Source: Cladorhizidae sp. MBARI D1340-BT2 (lineage: Eukaryota > Porifera > Demospongiae > Poecilosclerida > Cladorhizidae). From it: a stretch of 64,000 bases of DNA. Below, one piece after another: positions 10,170 to 20,372 of the stretch. Every line of letters starts with the position of its first letter. Within the stretch, counting starts at the first letter, position 1. Under the pieces are notes generated by a model. The model did not search any database and was not told the DNA's origin. It saw nothing but the letters and a program-made list of their open reading frames with translations. The translations under genes were made by a program, and so were the position numbers. The stretch spans positions 6,737,173 through 6,801,172 of the forward strand of contig JAQNBH010000004.1 in NCBI GenBank assembly GCA_028752905.1. Reading direction: 5' to 3'.

Positions 10170-10900
10170 TCAGAGCAATAGCTATGGCAGTGGCTAGGAC
10201 TGCCCTGGATGTCAGTGAATAGATGGCAGTATTCATTGTTGTTAGTCCTAGCCATTGAACTGGCCCTAGCCACTCACTCACCTGGCCCTGGCCATTGCTC
10301 TAATCCTAGCCAGCTCTAATCCTTACCATTGCCCTAATCCTAGACAGCTCTAATCCTAGCCAGCTCTAATCCTAAACATTGCCCTAATCCTAGCCATTGG
10401 CCATGTCAATGCAGCTCTAACTTAGCCATTGCCTATCCCAAACCCAACCTAGCCCTAAATCCTGAATGCACACATACACACACACACACACACACATACA
10501 CACACACACACACAGACATACACACACACACACACACACAAACATCTCTGTGGTGGACATGCAAGTGAGTGATCTACCTGATATGGTCAACAGTTCACAT
10601 AAATGATGTGCCAATTGTGTAAATTCGATTAGAGCACACTACAAACAGGCAGTGTGTTGTTGGCTCTGCCACTGCCCTAAACATAGTCATTGTAATCATA
10701 GCCATTCCCTGAACATAGCCATTGCCCTAATCCTGGCCATTGCCCTAATCCTAGACATTGTTCTAATCCTAGACATCGCCCTAAACCTAGCCATTGTCCT
10801 AATCCTAGCCATTGCCCTAGCCATAATCCCTACTAGCTATTGCCCTAGGCCTAACCCTAGCTATTGCCCTAGCCAAACCCTACTATTGCCCTAGTCCAAA
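10170..10900. repeat. Degenerate CCCTAA-containing repeat with a (CA)n tract
   Basis: Imperfect repetition of a roughly 18-bp unit (GCCATTGCCCTAATCCTA and variants) at about 10240-10440 and 10660-10900. A (CA)n/(ACACAT)n microsatellite lies between them at about 10467-10542. Each unit holds one CCCTAA, but there is no run of pure telomeric hexamers. Confidence 0.75.
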
Positions 10901-10933
10901 CCTTAAAAAAAAGTATCCGTATTGTATATATAA

Positions 10934-11104
<171 letters not shown>

Positions 11105-11307
11105 GATATTATTATTATTGTATTAAATTTTATTATTATTATTTAAATTTTAAATTTTATTATTTAAATTTTAAATTTTATTATTTAAATTTATTTATAT
11201 ATTTTTATTATATAATTTTTTTAATTAGTATCTTTATTGTATGTTCTCATCTCCTGCTCACGTGCTGGCCGAGTGTGTCAGGGTGTGGTTTGTATCACAT
11301 GATGGAG

Positions 11308-11361
11308 AGCTAGCTGCCGGTATATAACAAGCTCACGCGAGTCTTAGCATCTCATTATTCC
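11308..11361. repeat. 54-bp TATA-containing module, copy 2
   Basis: Identical to 9170-9223 over 54 bp, with different sequence on either side beyond a few bases. Nothing recognisable lies in 11362-11520. Confidence 0.6.
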
Positions 11362-11523
11362 ACACGAAGTCTGGAGCATCTAGTGAAAACATTAAGCTAG
11401 TATCTAATTCAAGATGATTATTGAGAAGGTCATCAATAGTTGTTGCAAGTCATTGAAGATTTGGTAATATAATGTCACGTACAGTAGAGTAGAGCCTTGC
11501 ACATCCAGAGTCTGTGGGAGCCA

Positions 11524-11770
11524 CCCTGTTTGGGGGAGTGGCACTCTTGCACATGTGAAGCAGTGCTACATGCACAACTCAACATGTTTGGGGGAGTGGC
11601 ACTCCTGAACATGTGAAGCAGTTGCTACATGCACAACTCAACATGTTTGGGGGAGTGGCACTCTTGCACATGTGAAGCAGTTGCTACATGCACAACTCAA
11701 CATGTTTGGGGGAGTGGCACTCTTGCACATGTGAAGCAGTTCCTACATGCACAACTCAACATGTTTGGGG
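11524..11770. repeat. 59-bp tandem repeat
   Basis: Four or so copies spaced 59 bp apart (unit starts at 11583, 11642, 11701 and 11760), each containing GTTTGGGGGAGTGGCACTC and CATGTGAAGCAGT. Copies are nearly identical. Confidence 0.88.
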
Positions 11771-11869
11771 GTAAGAAATGGGTATAGTGTGAGCTCTTTA
11801 AGTTGCACTCTCTTAACAACGGCTTCAGTAATAGCACACACAATGACTAAGCCTAGTCTTGAAAATTCC

Positions 11870-12329
11870 TGCAGCTGCAGTATAGTTCCAGTGCTAATGG
11901 CATGTGCATTAGCTGGCAGCTGCAGTGAAGTTCCAGTGCTAATGACATGTGTATTAGCTGGCAGCTGCAGTATAGTTCCAGTGCTAATGACATGTGCATT
12001 AGCTGGCAGCTGCAGTATAGTTCCAGTGCTAATGACATGTGCATTAGCTGGCAGCTGCAGTGAAGTTCCAGTGCTAATGGCATGTGCATTAGCTGGCAGC
12101 TGCAGTGTTCCAGTGCTAATGGCATGTGTATTAGCTGACAGCTGCAGTGTTCCAGTGCTAATGACATGTGTATTAGCTGACAGCTGCAGTGTTCCAGTGC
12201 TAATGGCATGTGTATTAGCTGACAGCTGCAGTGTTCCAGTGCTAATGACATGTGTATTAGCTGACAGCTGCAGTGTTCCAGTGCTAATGGCATGTGTATT
12301 AGCTGGCAGCTGCAGTGTTCCAGTGCTAA
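11870..12329. repeat. 42/45-bp minisatellite array (family 2), left block
   Basis: About ten copies of a unit containing TTCCAGTGCTAATGACATGT, TATTAGCTGGCA and GCTGCAGTG. Copies are 42 bp, or 45 bp when TATAG or TGAAG replaces a shorter version. The same array resumes at 17754 after Gypsy-2, so this is one array split by that insertion. Confidence 0.93.
12326..12329. repeat. Target site duplication of Gypsy-2 (left)
   Basis: CTAA directly before the left LTR, repeated at 17754-17757 directly after the right LTR. Confidence 0.75.
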
Positions 12330-12705
12330 TGTAGAAAAGCTCAACTTTGAGAGTTTAGATAGAAGTAGGATTAATGATTCAAATTGGTTGACAAATATCA
12401 ATCTCAGAAACAACAACAATCTTACAAAAATGAGCACTCTTATATACTAACTACTTGCACAAATCAGACTCCCAAGCCTAAGATACAAGAAAGTAATATA
12501 ACAAAATAAGAATATCAAGAACAGGACACCACATCACAGGATATAAGTCAGCATACTCCATAGAGTCAAAAGAACCACAGGGGTCACAGGACATGACACA
12601 ATCACCACACAACACATACATAAACACCACACAACACCAAACTAACAATCAGCTACACTATGCAAATACATAAATGAATAATAATTCAGTTATTACACTG
12701 TTACA
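12330..12705 (-). repeat. Gypsy-2 3' LTR (left)
   Basis: 376 bp. It differs from 17378-17753 only in the stretch near 12600-12612 (two substitutions). The integrase frame ends just inside it at 12701. Confidence 0.95.
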
Positions 12706-13645
12706 CAGCCCCCCACTGAGAAGAAATCCGTCCCGGATTTAAGTTCCATGTGGTACAAGCGTTCTCTCGTTCGGGGGGTCTCCGATTGCGACGAGGATAG
12801 CGTGGTTCGGGTACCGGCAAGGGGTCATCATCAGGTACCTCAGAGAGATTGGTGCCTGGTGGGTCGAGAGGCTGTGTTGGAGTCGGTGGTGCTTGTTTCT
12901 TTCGTTTAGGGACAGTTGGCAAACGAATTCCTTCTGGACAGGGCTTGAGACGGTCGAAGTGCACAATTAGTCGATGCCTTGACGAAAGAGAGTTCTGAAG
13001 ACGGTACACCGAGTTAGACAGTTTCTTGACTACTCTGAAAGGACCAGTCCAGGAGCGGTGAAGTTTCCGACCCACTCCACGAGGGACAACTTTTGAGTGC
13101 AGCCACACCAGGTCATCTTTTTCAAAGGGTTTGCCATGAACTCGTTCATCATACAGGTCTTTTTGCCTATCGAGCTGACGTCCCATAGTGTCCCGAACAC
13201 GAGTGTAGGCTTCTCGCAGCCTATCTTGCAGCTTAGTAGCGAATTCGGTTGTCGTCGTTGGCTGGTCTCCCTCAGTTGGACTGTTACCATACATAAGGTC
13301 GATTGGCATCTTTGTGTTACGCCCAAACATGAGGTAGAAGGGAGAGTATCCAGTTGTTGGATGTACACTGCTGTTGTATGCCATACATAGCGGTCGAAGA
13401 TGATTTTCCCAATCAAATGGGTTCTCAGTGGCAGCAGCTCTTAGCATAGAAAGGAGGGTCCGGTTGAATCGTTCGATAAGTCCATCAGATTGCGGGTGAT
13501 AAGGTGTGGTACGGGTTTTGGAAATTCCAAGAAGCTTACATACTTCAGCCACAAGTTTGGATTCGAATTGCTTCCCTTGGTCAGAGTGCAGTTGTTCAGG
13601 GGGGGGAGAATCTATAAAAGAACTCATGGGTGAGAACACGGGCAA
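12701..13645 (-). pseudogene. Gypsy-2 integrase core, second half, and C-terminus
   Basis: Open to the stop at 12701, inside the LTR. It contains the second catalytic aspartate (LHSDQGKQFES) and the glutamate in PYHPQSDGLIERFNRTL, giving the DDE set. A GPY/F-type module near 13030-13060 (RSWTGPFRVVKKLSNSVYRL) and a basic, proline-rich tail follow. The real frame enters from the previous segment at about 13606, so the first residues of this open stretch are out of frame. With two single-base repairs the integrase would be complete, so the shifts may be recent mutations or assembly errors. Confidence 0.88.
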
Positions 13646-13850
13646 CAGTAACAGCTTCCTGATTGGGGATGGGAAATGCCTCCATCCAACGAGTGAAGTA
13701 GTCCTCGATAACCAAGATGTATGAGTTCCCGAGCTCTGATTCTGGGAATGGTCCCACTATGTCCACAGCAACCATCTGCATAGGCTTCCCACCTTTACAC
13801 TCTGAAGGGGTGATCGATTTTTGGGAGTGTTTGTTTTGGCAGCTGCACAA
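13596..13850 (-). pseudogene. Gypsy-2 integrase core, first half (shifted frame)
   Basis: After the apparent one-base loss near 13792, this frame carries the start of the integrase catalytic core. The first catalytic aspartate is in VAVDIVGPFP, followed by LVIEDYFTRWMEAFP. It ends at a run of eight C (sense) near 13600-13607, where one extra base throws the frame off again. Confidence 0.8.
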
Positions 13851-16524
13851 TCAGCACACATCTTACACCAGTCACAAACATCATTATGGTATCCTGGCCA
13901 GTAGAATCGTTCACGGACACGAGCAAGTGTCTTGTCCTCCCCGAGGTGACCTCCAAGGGTGCCTCCATGCATCTCCGTGAGCACTTCACTCCTCTTGCTT
14001 ACTGGAATCACCAGCTGGTAGATAACATCATCATCCTTGTCTTTCTGGTATAGGCGGTAGAGCTTTCCATTTTGCGTCACAAGCTGATCCCATATCTGGA
14101 ATAAACGTCGTGAATGTCTACACAGTGCTTTAATCTCGGAGTCAGGAGGTCTCTGGTCTTGGAGTTTGGCTCTCAGCACCGGACCAATCATTGGGTCATT
14201 GAGCTGATCTTGGGGGAAGTCTACCGTCTCTGAGAGCGAAGTACTGGCAACAATAGCTTCATGACTATGGTTTTGACGACCACACTGGCGACAGGGAAGT
14301 CGAGAGAGAGCATCAGAATTTGTGTGTTTCTTTCCCCTTCGATGTACTATTGTGAAATCGAACTCCTGTAACCGCTCTAGCCACCTAGCCATCTGACCTT
14401 CAGGTTCCTTGAAATTCTTAAGGCAGGTTAGCGATCCATGGTCTGTCCGGAGTGTGAACGTACGGCCTAGGAGGAAATAACGAAAGTGACGAGTGAAAAC
14501 AACTACGGCTAGAAGTTCTCGTCTGGTAACGCAGTACTGTCGCTCAGGCTTGCTCAATAGTCTGCTACCATAAGCGATGACTCGCTCTCGGCCTTCATCG
14601 TCTTCTTGGGAAAGCACTGCACCAATACCTGTGTCACTGGCATCAGTGTCTAAGATAAATGGCTTGCTATAGTCAGGGTAGGCCAGTACTGGTGAAGAAG
14701 TGAGATGGTACTTAAGTTTGTCAAAAGCCGTCTGGCATTCGGTTGTCCATTTAAAGGTAGCCTGGTGTTCAGTTAGCTTGTGCAGGGGTCTAGCGATTTT
14801 AGCGAAGTCTTGAATAAATCTTCTATAATAGCCAGCAAAACCCAGGAACTGCTGTACTTCCTTTGTTGTTCTAGGAGTGGGCCAAGTGGCAACTTTCTCG
14901 AGCTTCTTGGGGTCGGCTGACACCCCCTCGTCTGAAACTATGTGACCTAAAAACTGTACTTGGTGTCGAAGCAATTGGCATTTCTTAGGCTGTAGTTTCA
15001 AGCCAGCTTCACGGAGACGACTAAACACTTGTTTCAAGTTTGCTAAGTGCTCAGAAAAGGTTTTTCCCAAAATGATGACATCGTCAAGATAGACCATACA
15101 GTGAGACCATTGCAAGCCGGCAAGGACAAGATCCATGAGCCTCTGGAATGTAGCCGGAGCATTGCACAGACCAAAAGGCATCACTTTAAATTCGAACAAG
15201 CCTTCTGTTGTACAAAATGCCGTCTTAGGTCGGTCCTTCTCTGCGACCTCAACCTGCCAATAGCCACTGAGCAAATCTAGCGTAGAAAACCATTTGGAGC
15301 CGGCTAACGTGTTGAGAGTGTCGTCTATTCTAGGTAGTGGGTAGGCATCTTTATGAGTGACCTCATTCAGCTTGCGATAATCGACGCAAAACCGAAAACT
15401 ATTGTCCTTCTTCCGGACGAGCACGATTGGTGAAGCCCAAGGGCTTTTAGAGGGTTGGACCACTTCATTTTCGAGCATAGTATGCAAAAGCTTCTGCACC
15501 TCCTGCCTACGATGTGGAGGGAATCTACGAACAGCCTGCCTAACTGGGGTGCTACTACCAGTATGTATCTCATGCTCGAGCTTGCCAGTTCTACTGAAAT
15601 CGGAACTAGACCTAGCGAAAACATGAGCATATTCGCTAAGTAAAACAAAAAATTGCTCTCTCTGCTCATCATTTAGCTCTGCCCCACTCTCTTCAATTAA
15701 ATGCCACAAAAATTTGTCTAGTTTCGGGTCGGATCTGTCTGAGCTAGCAGAAGCATTGGCTACAACTTCCAGAGGAATATTCACTGACTCTATTGTACCA
15801 ACTTGTACATGCTTTGGGATCACCACTACTTCAGGTTTGGGGTTAAGCAATCTCACAGGTACTTTACCATTTTGAGGCTTGACTAATGCACGAGCAACCG
15901 AACATGCCAACCCTTTACCTGGCTTCTCCTCTACGATATATGTGCCTTGATCTTGGGCCAATTCATCGGAGTAAGCCATGACGACTGTCTCAGAGAATGG
16001 GGGCAATTCGACGCTGTCTATGAGGCAAACACTACCACAAACATGTGGAGATTGGTTGGGCTGCTGAATAGATATTGGGTCTTCCCCACCTATGTTTATC
16101 TCGGCTCTTCCCAAATCAATGGTTACATGGTGTTTCCTCATAAAATCTAGCCCTAGAATGGCTTCACTAGTTAAGGGGCTCACCACAACAACGCCAACTC
16201 CATACTTGTTCCCATTCAGCGAGAGGTCCACACTGGCATGTCCGTGTATTTGCAGCGGTGTCCCGTCAACGCTCACCAGCCTCAGTTCAGCATACGTCTC
16301 CAAGTCGACTTTCCGATCCTTGGTCACTCTGTCCCAGGTATCCTTCCGCATCAACGTAACTGCTGCTCCAGTGTCAACGAGAAAAGGAATAGCCTGTCCA
16401 TACACTAGCCCCTCTACTCGAAATCCACCTGTTGGAGTAATGACAGATATTGGTAGATCTACAGGGTTTTGAGTCCTACTTTTCTTACCCTCCTGCACTC
16501 GACTCCTCGTGCAGGGGGTGTCTA
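13757..16524 (-). CDS. pol: Gypsy-2 Pol: protease, reverse transcriptase, RNase H, integrase N-terminus
   Basis: A 913-codon open stretch (plus a few codons upstream) entered by -1 frameshifting from gag. Order: retropepsin with VDTGAAVTLM about 40 residues in; reverse transcriptase with VDYRKLNEVT and the catalytic YLDDVII at 15071-15091; RNase H with DTDASDTGIGAVLSQ near 14630-14660 and TLRTDHGSL; the integrase zinc finger with GHLGEDKT, FYWPGYH and CKMCADC near 13845-13950. The product would copy the element RNA in the particle and insert the cDNA. The frame is lost near 13792, where one base appears to be missing, and the integrase continues in another frame. Confidence 0.92.
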
Positions 16525-16531
16525 GTTTCCC
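16488..16531 (-). promoter_or_regulatory. Gypsy-2 -1 ribosomal frameshift signal
   Basis: In the sense strand the heptamer GGGAAAC (16525-16531) lies in the X-XXY-YYZ phase relative to gag and is followed at once by the gag stop TAG. After the 6-nt spacer TAGACA comes a stem-loop. CCCCCTGCAC (16509-16518) pairs with GTGCAGG (16492-16498) and, past one bulged A, GGG (16488-16490), around a 10-nt loop. The pol frame is -1 to gag and opens just upstream. Spacing and elements fit the classic retroviral-type signal; efficiency is unknown. Confidence 0.8.
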
Positions 16532-17349
16532 TGAAACTGCTTCTTAGGGGATCGGCATAGCCTAGCGATATGTCCCCTCTGGCCACAGTTCCAGCATATA
16601 ATATCCCTGTTGGCTGGAGTATTCAGCTGGGTCTCCCTAAAAGAGGTCCTGGTCCCACCATTTCCTTGGCGTCCCCTTCCTGAGAACTGGTTGCCAGTGC
16701 CTTCTGTCCTTCCTACTTCCAGCTTTTCCACTCTTTCAATTAACTTCTCAACTAATGCAACTAATTTATCATTAGCACTTACAGCTCCAATTTGTGCCTT
16801 CTCCTCGCACTCTTCATCCACAACGCTGGAGACAGCTGTCTTGGGACTCAGATAGGATTCCAGTTCGAGAGTTGCAGCTATAGCCGTATCCAGATCAGCA
16901 GGCGTCCTCTGCTTCACTCCAAACGCAACTTGAGGGTTGTCCAGGAGTCCCAGGTAGGCGTTGAGGGCTAGTCTCTCCCTAGCGTTGTCCTCGAGATCGG
17001 GGTACGCCTTGTCTGCAGAAAGGCGGAGATCTTCGGCCAGATCCGCCCAGCTTTCCGTTTTCTTCTTCCGACGAGTTTGGAGCTCTGCCTGGTATCTGGT
17101 CTTCTGGCTAGATGGCTCAAACCTCTCTTTCAGGGCAGCCAAAACCAGCTCTAGGCTAGCCTGGGTTGCTGTTGATAACCGTTGGAACGCTGACTGTGCT
17201 CGCCCCGTGAGTCGCACCTTGAGCCACTTCAGCTGTGCCTCCTCGTTCCAATCGTTCACAGCCACGACGTTCTGGAAGTGATAGTGCCACTGACTCCAGC
17301 TCCCCTCGCCATTGTAAGCGTCTGGTACCACGAGCGGTCTAGCTGCCAT
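16522..17349 (-). CDS. gag: Gypsy-2 Gag
   Basis: 275-residue structural protein. The start is the ATG at 17349 (MAARPLVVPDAYNG); the frame is open a little further upstream, but only through the primer site. A capsid-like helical region comes first (WSQWHYHFQNVVAVNDW ... LKVRLTGRAQSAFQRL ... LKERFEP). A linker with a predicted coiled coil follows (LVALVEKLIERVEKLEV), and then a single CCHC zinc knuckle near the C-terminus (CWNCGQRGHIARLC). It would assemble the particle and package the RNA. The stop codon overlaps the pol frame and directly follows a slippery heptamer, so Gag is the main product and Gag-Pol the minor one. The frame is intact. Confidence 0.93.
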   Translation of the reverse strand: MAARPLVVPDAYNGEGSWSQWHYHFQNVVAVNDWNEEAQLKWLKVRLTGRAQSAFQRLSTATQASLELVLAALKERFEPSSQKTRYQAELQTRRKKKTESWADLAEDLRLSADKAYPDLEDNARERLALNAYLGLLDNPQVAFGVKQRTPADLDTAIAATLELESYLSPKTAVSSVVDEECEEKAQIGAVSANDKLVALVEKLIERVEKLEVGRTEGTGNQFSGRGRQGNGGTRTSFRETQLNTPANRDIICWNCGQRGHIARLCRSPKKQFQGN

Positions 17350-17352
17350 TCT

Positions 17353-17376
17353 GTTCAAATCCTGCCGACTACGCCA
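17353..17376 (-). promoter_or_regulatory. Gypsy-2 primer-binding site, tRNA-Ser type
   Basis: One base inside the 5' LTR, the plus strand reads as a tRNA 3' end: a T-loop TTCAAAT, a T-stem CCTGC, then CGACTACG and CCA. The acceptor stem implied (GTAGTCG/CGACTAC) and discriminator G fit eukaryotic tRNA-Ser. The match covers 24 nt, longer than the usual 10-18. The start codon of gag lies only a few bases downstream. Confidence 0.8.
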
Positions 17377-17377
17377 G

Positions 17378-17753
17378 TGTAGAAAAGCTCAACTTTGAGA
17401 GTTTAGATAGAAGTAGGATTAATGATTCAAATTGGTTGACAAATATCAATCTCAGAAACAACAACAATCTTACAAAAATGAGCACTCTTATATACTAACT
17501 ACTTGCACAAATCAGACTCCCAAGCCTAAGATACAAGAAAGTAATATAACAAAATAAGAATATCAAGAACAGGACACCACATCACAGGATATAAGTCAGC
17601 ATACTCCATAGAGTCAAAAGAACCACAGGGGTCACAGGACATGACACATTCACCATACAACACATACATAAACACCACACAACACCAAACTAACAATCAG
17701 CTACACTATGCAAATACATAAATGAATAATAATTCAGTTATTACACTGTTACA
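17378..17753 (-). repeat. Gypsy-2 5' LTR (right)
   Basis: 376 bp; the promoter LTR in sense orientation. A TATA box TATATAAG (sense) lies at 17487-17494. It is flanked inside by the primer site and outside by CTAA and the minisatellite. Confidence 0.95.
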
Positions 17754-19083
17754 CTAATGACGTGCATTAGCTGAGAGCTACAGTGTTCCAGTGCTAATGG
17801 CATGTGTATTAGCTGGCAGCTACAGTGTTCCAGTGCTAATGACATGTGAATTAGCTGGCAGCTGCAGTGAAGTTCCAGTGCTAATGATATGCAGATTAGC
17901 TGGCAGCTGCAGTGTTTCAGTGCTAATGACATGTGAATTAGCTGGCAGCTGCAGTGAAGTTCCAGTGCTAATGATAGCTGGCAGCTGCAGTGAAGTTCCA
18001 GTGCTAATGATATGCAGATTAGCTGGCAGATGCAGTGTTTCAGTGCTAATGACGTGGATTAGCTGGCAGCTGCAGTGTTCCAGTGCTAATGACATGTTGA
18101 TTAGCTGGCAGCTGCAGTGTTCCTGTGCTAATGACATGTGTATTAGCTGGCAGCGGCAGTGTCCCAGTGCTAATGGCATGTGCATTAGCTGACAGCTGCA
18201 TTGTTCCAGTGCTAATGGCATGTGTATTAGCAGTGTTCCAGTGCTAATGACATGTGTATTAGCTGGCAGCTGCAGTGTCCCAGTGCTAATGGCATGTACA
18301 TTAGCTGGCAGCTGCAGTGTTCCAGTGCTAATGACATGTGCATTAGCTGGCAGCTGCAGTGTCCCAGTGCAAATGACATGTGTATTAGCTGGCAGCTGCA
18401 GTGTTCCAGTGCTAATGACATGTGTATTAGCTGGCAGCTGCAGTGTAGTTCCTGCTAATAACATGTGTATTAGCTGGCAGTTGCAGTGTTCCAGTGCTAC
18501 TGATATGTGCATTAGCTGGCAGTTGCAGTGTTCCAATGCTAATGACATGTGGATTAGCTGGCAGCTGCAGTGTCCCAGTGCTAATTGCATGTGTATTAGC
18601 TGGCAGCTGCAGTGTCCCAGTGCTAATGACATGTGTATTAGCTGGCAGCTGCAGTGTCCCAGTGGTAATGGCATCTGGATTAGCTGGCAGCTGCAGTGTT
18701 CCAGTTCTAATGACATGTGGATTAGCTGACAGCTGCAGTGTCCCAGTGCTAATGTCATGTGAATTAGCTGGCAGCTGCAGTGTTCCAGTGCTAATGACGT
18801 GTATTAGCTGACAACTGCAGTGTTTCAGTGCTAATGGCATGTGGATTAGCTGGCAGCTGCAGTGTTCCAGTGCTAATGACGTGTATTAGCTGACAGCTGC
18901 TGTGTTTCAGTGCTAATGACATGTGTATTATCTGACAGCTGCAGTGTCCCAGTGCTAATGGCATGTGGATTAGCTGGCAGCTGCAGTGTTCCAGTGCTAA
19001 TGACGCGTATTAGCTGACAGCTGTGCAGTGTTTCAGTGCTAATGACATGTGTATTAGCTGGCAGCTAATACACATGCCACATA
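17754..19083. repeat. 42-bp minisatellite array (family 2), right block
   Basis: About 30 copies of the same unit as 11870-12329, with shorter and longer variants (for example near 17960-17990 and 18225-18245). The array ends at about 19083 in an inverted half-unit, giving a perfect palindrome: ATGTGTATTAGCT, GGC, AGCTAATACACAT. Open frames on both strands through the array are repeat read-through. Confidence 0.93.
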
Positions 19084-19275
19084 TCACATATTCTGCCAGA
19101 TGGAACAGAACATCCTGTTGCTTATGCCTCCATAAACCCTTTGTGCTAGTGAGAAACATTATTCTCAAATAGAGAAAAAAGCCTTGGCTTTGATCTTGGC
19201 AGTGAAGATATCAGTAAATCTATGGCAGACAGTTTTACATTGGTGACAGGCCACAAACCTCTCCTGGGTGCTATC
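19084..19275 (+). mobile_element. Gypsy-3 RNase H fragment
   Basis: Close to 49434-49620 in unit B, which encodes the RNase H region of the plus-strand Gypsy-3 element (CATATTCTGCCAGATGGAAC shared). It contains small insertions and stops and has no flanking LTR. It abuts the palindromic end of the minisatellite. Beyond it, 19276-19536 shows nothing recognisable. Confidence 0.75.
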
Positions 19276-19536
19276 CTTCCCATGCGGCACAGTGAGCGTC
19301 TGAGTGCGGCACAGCTAGCAGCAACCGCCGTCGCGCTATACTAGGCAACAATCATCAAATCATTATTTTAAGAACGCGCACGTTTTTTAACGATCAATCT
19401 GGTAACGCTGATTTTTAACCGGAAACAGCAGAAAAGTACAAATCAAAACATTGAAGTTGGTAACACTGGGAGGAAACATAAAATTGATCAACAACGTTGG
19501 AAAAGTGCCCCTCTCCACCTTTTCCTTCATTTCCAG

Positions 19537-19610
19537 AAATAAGAGCCAAAATTGGAAGATATGCTTCAGAAAATGGAAATACAGCAGCAGTTACTAAATT
19601 TTCTCAAGAG
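19537..19610 (+). pseudogene. pogo-like transposase exon, N-terminal fragment
   Basis: Follows a good 3' splice site (TTTTCCTTCATTTCCAG). It encodes IRAKIGRYASENGNTAAVTK then FSQEW, the helix-turn-helix start seen in pogo/jerky-like DDE transposases. The frame then runs into the foldback element starting at 19608, and the rest of the gene is not found beyond that element here. The later part of such a gene appears in units A and B (38500-39560, 54740-55990). Confidence 0.55.
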
Positions 19611-20372
19611 TGGAGGGACAGTTGCATTCTTTTGGGGAAAGTGACCCACATGTATTTTTTCTCTTTTTTCCCCTTGTGGTTACCATTTTATAACCATAGA
19701 TTCCATAAACTTCATGGTATGGGCTTGATATATTGGTATGGACTTGATATATAGCTAAAAAGATAGGTCTCTCTTTGTGCTCTCTGTTGATACTAAAATA
19801 GTTTTCATAAGTATAACTATAGCCAAGTTACGGGAGCTACAAGTGGAGGGACCTAAAAAACCTGAATGTCTGAATTAGCCGCATAAATATCTCCAGATTG
19901 CCTAGTGCTATATAGAGAGTTGAAATTAGCACCAGTGGCTATATAGAGGAAGGTCTACTAAATGTAAGTACGTGGTAGCGCGCGGGTGGAAAATGAATAG
20001 AAAACTCCTTTTCCACCCACGCGCTTGACCAGGCACTTACGTTTTAGCGCCTAATGAAAATACTCATTGAATAGAGTAGGGCTTCCTCTGGCCACTGGTG
20101 CTAATTTCAAATCTTTAGCACTTTGCAATCTGGAGATATTTATGTGGCCAATTCAGGCATTCAGGTTGAAGTTCCCTCCACTTTAGGTCTAGTAACTTGG
20201 CTATAGTTATACCTTATCAAAAATATTTTAGTAATCAAAAGAGAGCACACAGAGAGACCTATCTTTTGAGCTATATATCAAGTCCATAATGAAGTTTACA
20301 GAATCTACGGAGCTATAAAATGGTAACAACAAGTTAAAATTTATTAAAAGAATGCCACTGTCTCCGCCCCTT
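19608..20372. mobile_element. Foldback element with about 370-bp inverted arms
   Basis: The left half (19608-19990) and right half (20010-20372) are imperfect inverted copies of each other. Outer ends read GAGTGGAGGGACAGTTGCAT and, inverted from the right, GGGGCGGAGACAGTGGCATT. The centre has a tight palindrome around GCGCGGGTGGAAAA / TTTTCCACCCACGCGC. No coding capacity. The same arms occur, split by other insertions, in units A and B. This copy preserves the empty site GTAGGGCTTCCTCT used by a hAT in those units. Confidence 0.8.

Larger units (their letters stand above)
12330..17753 (-). mobile_element. Gypsy-2: young, nearly complete Ty3/gypsy LTR retrotransposon
   Basis: 5.4 kb on the minus strand, inserted in the family-2 minisatellite. 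LTRs of 376 bp (12330-12705 and 17378-17753) begin TG and end CA and differ at two positions. The primer site matches tRNA-Ser, and the polypurine tract is GTGGGGGGCTG (sense, near 12707-12717). Gag is at 16522-17349 and pol follows in the -1 frame with protease, RT, RNase H and integrase; no env is present. Two one-base shifts in the integrase part (near 13600 and 13792) spoil the otherwise open pol frame. Confidence 0.95.

Noticed and set aside
10240..10900. Telomere-like CCCTAA repeats
   Set aside because: CCCTAA occurs once per roughly 18-bp degenerate unit, never as a hexamer run; not a telomere or an interstitial telomere block.
17353..17376. tRNA-Ser gene
   Set aside because: Only the 3' 24 nt including CCA are present, next to an LTR; it is a primer-binding site, not a tRNA gene.
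11747..18840. Long frames on both strands in the family-2 minisatellite
   Set aside because: Several frames are open on both strands at once, as expected from a 42/45-bp tandem repeat.
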